From: Emydura subglobosa
Lineage: Eukaryota; Chordata; Testudines; Chelidae
Length of the DNA: 64,000 nucleotides
Assembly: GCA_007922225.1 (NCBI GenBank)
Contig: ML680053.1
Coordinates: forward strand, 1,525,434-1,589,433
Direction: 5' to 3'
Part shown: one piece after another, positions 9,905 through 18,994 of the stretch
Layout of the letters: every line of letters begins with the position of its first letter
Position numbering within the stretch: the first letter of the stretch is position 1
Made by a program: the position numbers and the translations under genes
The notes under the pieces: generated by a model
Databases searched by the model: none
The model's input: the letters and a program-made list of their open reading frames with translations, nothing else
What the model was told of the DNA's origin: nothing

Positions 9905-11945
9905 TCATGTTTTCTAGACCTTTAACCATTTTTGTTGCTCTTCTCTGGACTCTCTCCACTTTGTCCACCCCTTTCCTGAAATGTGGCGCGCAGAACTGGA
10001 CACAAGACTCCAGCTGAGGCCTAATCAGTGCAGAGTAGATTGGAAGAATTAATATCTCGTGTCTTGCTTACAACACTCCTGCTAATACCTCCCAGAAGGA
10101 TGTTTGCTTTTTTTGCAACGGTGTCGCACTGTTGACTCATATTTAGCTTGTGATTCCTTATGGCCCTCAGATCCCTTGCTGCAGTACACTTTCCTAGGGA
10201 GTCATCCAGATCATTTTGAATTTTAATCCTATCCTTCAAAGCACTTGCAACCCCTCCCAGCTTGGTATCATCCGCACACTTTATAAGTGTATTCTCTATT
10301 ATCTAAATCACCGATGAAGATATTGAACAGAACCAGATCCAGAACTGACCCCTGAAGGAACCCACGCAATATGCCCTTCCAGCTTGACTGTGAACAACTG
10401 ATGACTACTCTCTGGGAATGGTTTTCCAACTAGTTATGCACCCACCTTATAATAGCTCCATCTGGGTTGTATTTCCCTAGTTTGTTTATCAGAAGGTCAT
10501 GCAAAACAGTACCAAAAGCCCTACTAAAGTCAAGATATACCATATCTACCACTTTCCCCCCATCCACAAGGCTTGTTACCCTGTCAAAGAAAACCGTTGG
10601 GTTGGTTTCACATGATTTGTTCTTGGCAAATCCATGCTGACTGTTACGTATCACCTTATTATCTTCTAGGTGTTTGCAAACTGATTGCTTAATTGTTTGC
10701 TCTATTATCTTTCAGCTACCGAAGTTAAGCTAACTGGTCTGTAATTCTCCAGGTTGTCCTTATTCCCTTTTTTGTAGATTGTCACTATATTTGTCTTTTT
10801 CCAGTCCTCTGGAATCTCTCCCATCTTCCATGAGCAGTGAAATTGACAGCTATGACAGTCCCAGATTTTACCAGTTACCCTCTCTTCCTGTCTCTCTCAC
10901 CCCTTCCTGCTCTCAAATCTATGACAAAAAATTTGGCACAGCGCTTTATATTCCCCAGCATTGGTATGCCACTCAAAGCTTCCTAGCTTTGGCCAACATC
11001 ACCTCTAGCCCAGGTACATACTTGAGTTGTGCAGCCCTGGTGTAAAGGTGGTAACCCTACCCACACTAGATCTGACATCTGTCATATCATGGCCTTATAT
11101 ACTCAGCACTTCTTCCAACATATGGCTCACGTTAGTCTGTAAATATAAAATCCTGTAGAATATTGAGCGTTGAGGTACCTATTAAAAGTTTCAGAAGTTA
11201 GGGAGTACTTGCTCCTTAAAAGGTTGAGAAACACTGTTCTAGGGTGTATTTCATCAGGCCCTGTTGACTTGAAGACATCTAATTTATCTAAGAAATTTTT
11301 AACTTGTTCTTTCCTTATTTTAGCCTTTGATCCTACCTCATTTTCACTGGTGTTCATTAAGTTAGATGTCCAATTGCTACTAAACTTTTTGGTGAAAACT
11401 GAAACAAAAAACGACTTTTAGCATTTCTGCCATTTCCACACTTTCTACGATTGTTTCCTCCCCCTCATTGTGCCTATCCTGTCCTTGGTTTTCCTCTTGC
11501 TTCTAATGTATTTGCAGAATGTTTTCTTGTTACGTTTATGTCTCTAGCTAATTTAATCTCATTTTGTGCCTTGGCCTTTTAAATTTTGTCCCTATGTACT
11601 TGTGTTATTTGTTTATATTCATCCCTTGTAATTTGACCTCGTTTGCACTTCTTGTAGGACTCTTGAGTTTCAGATCATTCAAGATCTCCAGGTTAAGCCA
11701 GGGTGGTCTCTTACCATACTTCCTATCTTACCTACGCAGTGGGATAGTTTGCTCCTGTGCCCTTAATAATGCCTCTTTCAAAAACTACCAGCTCTCTTGA
11801 ACTGTTTTTCTCCTTAGACTTGCTTCCCGTGGGATCTTACCTAACAACTTCCTGAGTTTGCTAAAGTCTGCCTTCTTGAAATCCATTATCTTTATTGTGC
11901 TGTTTTCTCTCCTACCGTTCCTTAGAATCATGAACTCAGCTCTTT
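9905..11945 (-). mobile_element. CR1 LINE, antisense, RT region, interrupted
   Basis: A minus-strand CR1 ORF2 remnant. The frame at 10430-10654 reads SQHGFAKNKSCETN, VDMVYLDFSRAFGTV and INKLGKY, typical CR1 RT. The frame near 11240-11357 holds [19 protein letters not shown], the RT start. The part nearest 9905 is the C-terminal end of the ORF. It carries stops and frameshifts, and about 400 bp of unrelated DNA (10834-11240) splits it. Confidence 0.85.
10834..11240. mobile_element. Insertion inside CR1, with a hAT-like right end
   Basis: CR1 homology stops after 'cttccatgag' and resumes at 'ttctagggtgtatttcatc'. The right end (gttgagaaacactg) resembles the hAT-like terminal sequence seen at 49.7 kb; the left end starts cagtg. 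I could not find a target-site duplication, so the type is uncertain. Confidence 0.45.
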
Positions 11946-11954
11946 CTTATTGAA

Positions 11955-12235
11955 TATTGCTAGTACAGGGGCACCTAGAGACCCCAAAAGAGATTGGGGC
12001 ACTGCACAAACATACAAGAGACAATCCCTGCTCCAAAGAGCTTACAAGCTGGAGAGACAAGCTAGGGTGGGAATGGGAGGGAGACAAAGGGTGGGACCAG
12101 AAATAGAAGCATTGGGAGGTAAAGTGACTTGCCCAAGGTCACACAGCAGATGATCAGTGGCTGAATTGGGACTGGAACCCAGCTGTCCTGATTCTCACCC
12201 AGTGCCTGATCCACTAGAGCACCCTCCCTTATAAG
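11955..12235 (-). repeat. CORE-SINE (MIR-like), antisense
   Basis: It contains 'gtaaagtgacttgcccaagg' then 'tcacacagcag', the hallmark MIR core in reverse orientation. This is followed by gggactggaacccagctgtc and a final ccactagagcaccctccctt. It is an old amniote SINE. Confidence 0.75.
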
Positions 12236-12599
12236 ACACCCCTGGGCAAAGGAGCAAAATATGTTAATATAAATATGCACTATGATCTTCCCCTGTAGTG
12301 TCTAAATACTACTGTGGGGGTGTATTTAGGGTCCGTTCCCATTGAAATCCAGGACAAAACTCTCAAGGGCTTTAAAAGAAACTGGATCGTGGCTGACTGT
12401 ATCTAAGGTAGCCCCTTTTCATGTTTTGTTCCGTACTGATACTTACAGAAAAGTGAAGACGAAGAAGTTTTAAGTCACACAGCTTTATATGACACACACA
12501 AATGAGGCTGGCATTTACAGCTAATATCCTCTTAGCTCCATAGACAGACAGTTAAAACAGATGGGGACAAATTCTGGACCCGCCACAGTGCAGCAGCCG

Positions 12600-12653
12600 G
12601 GCTAGATGACTTCTCAAGGTCCCTTCCAGCTCTACACCTCTATGTTTCTGCCT
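12600..12653 (+). mobile_element. CR1 3'-end fragment
   Basis: It reads ctagatgacttctcaaggtc then ccttccagctctacacc, the CR1 3' UTR signature. Only about 54 bp can be recognised. Confidence 0.7.
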
Positions 12654-12659
12654 TGATTT

Positions 12660-13985
12660 ACAGGCTGCAGCCAATGCTCTTGTAGCTAAGGTTTAGGAGA
12701 GGCAGTCTGGAGGCTGACAGATCGATCATTCTTATCTGGGTTCTGACAGTGACTAGGCCACAGATTTCCTCTGTGCAAGTCATTTAAAGGGTGGGATTTT
12801 CCAACATACTCAATACTGGCCTAATTTTACTCCCATTGAAGTCACTGGTATAACTCCTGTTGACTCCACTGTGAATAGATTCAGGCCAGCCAGCTAAATT
12901 AGATACTTATCTGGTCCCTACTACCATAGTAGCAGAGCATTTCCGAAATCTCTAATATATTTATCCTCACAACACCCTGGGGAGGTAGGAAAGTGCTACC
13001 TAGAAATAAGTAAATTGAAAGCAGATTTTGGCCAGCATAATTAATTTATCTCCCCAGGTTTCTCCTGTCTTCGACAGTTTATTCTCTGAGCCTTCACTCA
13101 GTGCTGTATGGAACGCAGAAGAGGATGCAGTGGTTGACTTCTAGTGAAGTTGCTACATCAAGGCAGTTATCCCTTTTCTGACAATGGGGTATAATTCTTT
13201 TATCTTCCATGTATTGTCAGAAATCCACCTTACTGAGTCACTGAAGAGATTTGAATATGCAGTGATAACTTCATTATTCAAGATACACACAAAGTACTTT
13301 ATGCTAAGCACAGGGAAGGGTCCCCCATTTCTGATTGTGCCTTTTTAGGGCTTGGACTACAGTACATAAATTCTTTGGTATAACTGTCTCTCAGGGGTGT
13401 GGAATATCTCTTTGGAGAGGTTAAATGCCTTTGTGTCCAAAAAAATATAAGATTTCCATCTGAAAAGTCACTAGTGGCTAAACTTATTCCTAATCTTATT
13501 TGCTGAGAACCTGTTCTCTCCGAATATAGAAAGAATCTATATAAGAACCTGACCCTTGGAGCTGCAGTGTTAGAGAAAAACACTGAATGTTGTGAGACCT
13601 ACTGGTTTAAAACTCTAGTGATGCAGAGGTGAATCAGTGGCAATCCAGGGCAGTCACACCAGACCCATTTATGTTGAACTTGGGGGTGCATCTGAAAGGG
13701 GAAATTAAATGTCACCAAGAGTGTTATTGCTCAGTTGGCACCTGGTCCAGTATTTCCATTCTGATTTAACAAGGGTGAGTCCTGCACCACTAAAAGTGGT
13801 GTTCTGATGTGGCAATGTTTTTGTCTCAGTGTGATGGTGTTTTAATGCTGCACGATGACACAAAATCAGTGTGTTGTGCTCTGTTGTTGTTATGATTAGG
13901 AATTGGGCTGGTTTGTATATAGTGTGTACCTGTACTGGATAGAATCTGTCTGTAGGGCGAACTGCGATGGAAGAGTCTCTTTTCG
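12660..13985. other. No gene seen; MITE remnant at 12818-12887 and MIR fragment near 12955-13010
   Basis: The 12818-12887 stretch begins ggcctaattttactcccatt and ends in a reverse copy (...agattcaggcc), a worn palindromic MITE. 12955-13010 resembles reverse MIR. The rest, up to the CpG island, shows nothing I recognise. Confidence 0.5.
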
Positions 13986-14145
13986 CAGAAGGTGGTAGGT
14001 AGCAGAGGGGATGTGGGGGCTCCTGGCTGCCGGGCGGGCCCGGAGGGCGGCGGCTGCTCCAGGAGGAGCCCAGCGGCCGGGGTGCCACTGTCCCCGGCGC
14101 TCTGCGCTTCGGAACCGAGTCCGGCCGCCGGCACCGCCTCCCTTG

Positions 14146-14730
14146 ACTACAAGTCCCAGCATGCCGCGCGCCAGGACTACAGCTCCCAGCGTGCCCCGCG
14201 CGGCAGGACTACAGCTCCCAGCGTGCCCCGCGCGGCAGCCTGCCGGAGCCCGCCGCGCGCTGTGACTACAACTCCCAGCGTGCCCCGTGCTCCACTGGGA
14301 TTCCCCTCCCCCCCAGCGACCGCCCTGCTCTGCGCGTGGGAGCGTGCCTCGCGCGCTGACTACATGCCCCAGCAGGCCACGCTCCCGGAGCCCCGGACGA
14401 GCGTGATCGACGGAAGACTACAGCTCCCGGCATGCTCGGCGCCAACGCCGCTGAACTACAACTCCCGGCATGCCACGCTGCCGACGGCTTGCCCCTCTTC
14501 CCCTCCCCCCCCAGTCCCCGCGCGCGGAGGCTGGCGCTCCCCCTGAAGTAGGAGAACTCCCCACTGTGCGAATGCCCTAGTGCGACAAGTCCCAGCGCCC
14601 GCTGCCTCCTCTCGGTCCCGGGGAGGAGTGCGCGCGCGAGGGGGAAGACTACAACTCCCAGCATGCCTCGCCGCCGAGGCCGCCTGGCGGGCCCGGCCGT
14701 GCCGGCGCGTGGCCTGCCGGGAGCTGTAGT
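14146..14730. promoter_or_regulatory. Array of about ten ZNF143/THAP11-type binding motifs
   Basis: Nine plus-strand and one minus-strand matches to ACTACAnnTCCCAGCATGCC. Sites start at 14146, 14176, 14208, 14265, 14359 (weaker), 14417, 14455, 14582 (degenerate) and 14648. A reverse site is at 14711-14730. Two copies at 14176 and 14208 are identical over 20 bases. The known family motif (SBS, bound by ZNF143/Staf, often with THAP11 and HCFC1) is ACTACAA(T/C)TCCCAG(A/C)ATGC. Promoters usually carry one to a few. Spacing is irregular (30, 32, 57, 94, 58, 38 and larger), so the array looks like local duplication followed by divergence. Confidence 0.85.
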
Positions 14731-14774
14731 CCGCGGCTGGCCTCTAACGGTCCCGCTGGTGGTACTCTTCCCCC

Positions 14775-14921
14775 CGCCCCTCGGCCTCTCCCCTCCCCCA
14801 CTCGCTGGCTGCTGCGGGAGCCGGAGGAGAGAGACAGGAGCCGACGAGGGGGAAGCCGCGCAGCCACCGCCGCGGACACCGGGGAGACCAACCGCCGCCT
14901 CGCTCGCCCGCCCACCCGCAG
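14775..14921 (+). other. Probable non-coding first exon of a host gene (start approximate)
   Basis: A G/C-rich stretch with a 5'-UTR look (ctggctgctgcgggagccgg, gaggagagagacaggagccg), ending in cccgcag and a consensus splice donor, CAG|GTGAG, with the intron beginning at 14922. It contains no ATG-led open frame that joins to a downstream exon in the window, so translation would start in a later exon. The transcription start is not determined; 14775 is only an estimate from the composition. The gene cannot be named. No CAGE or RNA support was available. Confidence 0.55.
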
Positions 14922-15024
14922 GTGAGAGGGGAGCGGACCCCCCCCCACCCTCCTCCCCCGGGGCCGCGAGCGGGCGCCTCGGGCCACTCGGAGCGCGCCG
15001 GGCACCGCTGGGCTGGGGGAGCGG

Positions 15025-15720
15025 GCGGGGGGTGTGTGTGGGGGGAGGGGGTACAGGGCAAGGGGTGTGGGGGGGCTACAGGGGCGGAGGGGGGGGGGGG
15101 GGGAGGTGGTATGGGGCAGAGTGTGTGGGGGAGCTGGCAGGAGGCATGGGGGGAGGAGCTGGTATGGGGCAGGGGGTATGTGGGGTGGAGGAGGTATGGG
15201 GCAGGGGGTATGTGGGGGGAGCTGGCAGGAGGCATGGGGGGAGGAGCTGATATGGGGCAGGGGGTATGTGGGGTTCTGGGGCAAGTGGTGTGGGGGGACA
15301 GGTGGCGGCGGTATGTGGGGTGGAGGTGGTATGGGGCAGGAGGCATGGGGGGAGCTGGCAGGAGGCATGGGGGCTGGAGGGGGTATGGGGCAGGGGGTAT
15401 GTGGGGTGGAGGGGGTATGGGGCAGGGGATATGTAGGGTGGAGGTGGTATGGGGCAGGGTGTGTGTGTGTGTGGAGGGGGAACTGGCAGGAGGCATGGGG
15501 GGAGGAGGTGGTACGGGGCAAGGTGTGTGTGTGTGTGGGAGCTGGTATAGGGCAGGGGTGTATAAGAGGGAGCTGGTATAGGGGCAGGGCTGTGTATAGG
15601 GGAGCTGGCAGGGAGCATGGGGGCTTGCTATAGGTGCAGGGAGCAATGGGGGGAGGTGGTATGGGGCAGGGGCTGAGGGGGAGCAGGTAGTGGGTTTGTG
15701 GGAGGTGGTATAAGGCAGCC
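15025..15720 (+). repeat. G-rich minisatellite, core
   Basis: A dense tandem array on the plus strand made of interleaved phrases: ctggcaggaggcatgggggg, ggtatggggcaggggg and tatgtggggtggagg. Larger units beginning gagctggcaggaggcatg recur near 15131, 15219, 15352 and 15480 (spacing 88 to 133), so the higher-order period is irregular. It contains a run of about 14 G near 15089-15103 and many GGG/GGGG tracts close together, giving G-quadruplex potential. Long Pro/His/Thr frames on the minus strand are artefacts of this repeat. Confidence 0.9.
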
Positions 15721-16850
15721 AGTGTGAGGGGCATTGGTATAGGGGCAGAAGGGGTGTGAAGGGAGCTGGTACAATGGCAAGGGGGGGTGGAGAAGTGGAC
15801 CAGCGGATGGGGATATGTAAGGGGAGCTGGCAGGAGGGAAGTGGGGGGAGCTGGTATGGGGCAGGGGGAATTGTGGGGAGACCTGGTAGGGTGCAGGGGT
15901 GGGGACTCAAGCTGATATGGGACATAAGGGCTGTGTGGGGAGCTGACACGGGCAGGAGGCTTGTGTTGGAAGCTGGCAGGGGTTGTGGTGGAGATGGTTG
16001 GTATGGGGGGAGCCTGCATAGAGGGAAGGGGGCAAGAGGGAGCTGGCCTGAGGGTCAGTGGGCATGGGGGCATATGGGAATGCACTGGCATGATGGACAG
16101 AGTTCGTGCAGAGAGCATGCAGCTGGTGTGGCTGTAGGAGATTGCCATGGGGTGGCATGTTGGTAGAGGGCCGACATGGTGATATAAGGAGGGACTGGGT
16201 ATGTGTAAGGAACTGCCACAGTGGGACTGGCCTGGGGGCAGCTGCCATATGGGTCTGGGGGAGGCATGAGGGAAGCAGTAGAGAGCTGGTATGTGTAGGA
16301 GATAACACAAAGGGTTTGACATGGGTGTTTGGTAGGAGGGGCTCTTGTTTGGGGTTTTGAGGGAAATAGTAAGGAGATGTATCAGGAAGGGTCTGGCATG
16401 GAGCTTGTGAAGGGCTGGTATATGAGAGCATTTGGGGAAATGTCTTGGGGTAATAAAGGTGGTGCAGGCCTGTGGGAGATGGTAGCAGGAGAGAGCTTGG
16501 ATGGTGGTAGTAGCATGCCGGAGAGCTAGCAAGAAGGGTAACATAGAGAGCTGAAGGTGGCGTATGGGGAGCTGGAATAATAGTGTATGTGTCCTGAGCC
16601 CTTGTGATGGGGTACACTTTATCAATATAAACAATAAATACTTAAATGCAGGAATCTGGCAGGAAGACAAGTTGTATGTAGAAAGCTGGCACAGGTAGTA
16701 TGGGGAGGTGGCATAAGGGCAGCTGTTAAGGAAAGCTGGCAGGGGCGAGAGGAATTGGCAGGGGTTATGGTGGAGCTGGCAGGTGATAGGAAGGAGTCAT
16801 AGGGAGACTTGGCAACCATACAGGGAACTGGCATGGGAGAATCAGTGGAT
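15720..16850 (+). repeat. Degenerate G-rich minisatellite, downstream part
   Basis: Loosened copies of the same vocabulary (ggagctggcagg, ctggtatggggcaggg, gagctggtatgtg) run on to about 16850, with decreasing similarity. This suggests an old expansion with a younger core at 15025-15720. Confidence 0.7.
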
Positions 16851-18644
16851 CTGGGAAGAGCATCGTGGGGGGAGGTAAGAAAGTGGGTTCTGTTCCAACT
16901 TTCCCCTTTCCTTTCAGTGCTAAAAAGGGAATTAAATCATTGAGTTCATGGATAAGGTTATTTATTATTTCTCTTCTATATAAAGACTGTGTTTAAAACC
17001 TAGGTTTGTGTAGGCTCTTGGAAATCCATGCAGGTTGATGCAGAAGGGCTATTTTTAAAATGAGTGGATGCTTCTGTTTTGCAGCATACAGTACAGGAAT
17101 GTCTGTTTGAAACGTAAAGGAGTGAGGGAGCAAACAATCATGAGACTAAAAATTGACTGTTGTGTAACTTCGTGGTGGGGAAAAAGTGAATTGTATTGTG
17201 TCTCTGCCTCCTTTTGTGTCATATTCGAATACAGGATTTAAAATGACATAGATTTGATGAGATTGAGGATGTCACCACATAACATCTGTAGCCTGAAAAC
17301 AGATTTCAAGGTTGAGAAATATAAGGCTGCATTAATTTTCCACCTATATAAAATTTTACCAATGGTAAAAAAATAAATAAATAAGGATTTAGGTTTTTTC
17401 CTTTTTTAAAAATTGATTTCTTGAAGATTTCATTTATTGATGTCATGGTTTTCAGGGTAATTAAGTCCATCATTATATTGTGGGCTAATAATACCAGAGA
17501 GGAGCCTGGGCTTCAGTCTTTTATGTAAACAGAGGAGCGGTGAAATATGGAAATACAATAAATATTCATTGGCAAGAAGGTTTTGTAGTGGTTATTTTTT
17601 TTTCTGCACTGCTTCATGATAAGCTTTCAGGTTATAGCTTGTATTTCCATGGATTGAATGTTATCCAAAAGGATTTCAGTTGGTGCTGAATGCTGTCAAA
17701 AGTAGAAAAACGAGCAGGTTTTTTTTCCCCAGACAAAGGCATGTTGTATTAACCAAAACGAAACTCCATTTATGTTTTAATCAGAATATGATTTAAGACG
17801 AAGTACTGTGTTTATTGTTAGTGAGAAATTGCATGGAGAAAAGTAGAACATTTTCAAGGAATGTGGATGATCGAAATATCTTTAGGGAAACATTTTGGTG
17901 GACTTGATTGCATCAACCGCATTATTTCATGAAATGTTAACTGTGAAGTGGTTGTTGATTAGAATTCAAACTGAGTGGATTTCGTGAGTGATGTAAAGAA
18001 AAAGGGAAATTAGTACTATGAGATCAAAATGATTTTTTTGTTTCTTATTGAAGGGCACCTCTTTTAAATTTTAACTTGTCTTCTCTTGACCTTTACAGTT
18101 GAGTACATATAACAAAACTGATATGTTTAATGTTTGTTCTTACTAAATATGTACAATTATTGAAATTACTTAGATCAGTTAATAAATTTTAGTTTAAGCT
18201 GCTGTGAAAATTAGAGCTGATAGTTATATGTCTCAAATTAAAGTCAAGTAATCAAGTTACCTAGTAGTTCTTGCTTAACTTTTTCCTAAGGTAAATAATA
18301 CTTGAATTCTCAGTTGTGTTCTGGTTGGTTGATTTAATTTTAACTTTGGATTTTTCATAGTGATGTGTGTGTGTGTATAAACATTTTAAATTTCAAATTT
18401 CCATGGTAATTATTTTACATATTGGTGTTAAGATGGGTACTTTTTTCTGCCTGTAAAAATGTTGCATCTTTTTTGGTTGATTAAAATACCTGATTATGCT
18501 TATAAAAAGGATTTCTAAGTGGTGAACAAAAGATATTTTGAACACATTTTTTCACCGCTTTCAATTATGGGACAAGCATATTGGAAGCTAAAAAGCTTTA
18601 TGGTACATGGGGTTAGTTTTGAATTTGTTATTAATAATGAAGGA
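16851..18644. other. AT-rich, probably intronic; no gene seen
   Basis: The sequence is unique-looking and AT-rich. The only notable item is a short (GT)n near 18363-18377. If the exon at 14921 is real, this is the start of its first intron. Confidence 0.5.
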
Positions 18645-18652
18645 CTTTAGAG

Positions 18653-18873
18653 CAGGGGTGGGCCAAACTTACAGATCCCCTGCCATCCGAGGTTCCTGTC
18701 CCTGCTGGGGAGAATCCTCTAGCCCCAGCACTTTGCCACAGGACAGAAGTTCCAAGCTCCTCACCCCATCTGATAGGCGGAGAAATGGGAAGGGCATAGA
18801 GGGCTCTGCAGGCCACACATTTATCTGTAAAAGAGCCACATGCTGCTCATGAGTCACAATTTGGCCACCCCTG
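18653..18873. mobile_element. hAT-like non-autonomous element, 221 bp
   Basis: The terminal inverted repeats are caggggtgggccaaact (left) and, at the right, caggggtggccaaatt in reverse complement. It is flanked by an 8-bp target duplication with one mismatch: ctttagag (18645-18652) and gtttagag (18874-18881). Eight-bp duplications are typical of hAT transposons. There is no coding sequence. Confidence 0.85.
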
Positions 18874-18960
18874 GTTTAGAGTGAAAATCATAAATGATAC
18901 ATGTATGCAACACTGAAATTATGATGTGAAATATCTATACATTGTTCTTCCCTAATGAAG

Positions 18961-18994
18961 CTGAATCTAATGCAATAGCTGAATCTAATGCAAT
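18961..18994. repeat. Short tandem duplication (18-bp unit)
   Basis: ctgaatctaatgcaatag occurs twice back to back, the second copy shortened at its end. This is a recent slippage-type duplication. Confidence 0.8.

Larger units (their letters stand above)
13986..15000. promoter_or_regulatory. CpG island with host-gene promoter
   Basis: A sharp change in composition: very GC-rich with many CpG dinucleotides, against an AT-rich background on both sides. It contains the ZNF143/THAP11-like motif array (14146-14730) and a probable first exon. This is the only place in the window that looks like a vertebrate gene promoter. The region has no TATA box that I can see, as expected for a broad CpG-island promoter. 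It may fire in both directions; the array has sites in both orientations. Confidence 0.85.

Noticed and set aside
13992..14546. Open frame of 184 residues through the CpG island
   Set aside because: It is translation of the ZNF143-like motif array, with repeated peptide words caused by the DNA repeat. CpG-rich DNA has few stop codons.
14649..16670. Open frame of 673 residues on the minus strand, with two more long ones overlapping it
   Set aside because: It is Pro/His/Thr/Ser-rich low-complexity translation of the G-rich minisatellite and CpG island, open in several frames at once. It has no domain.
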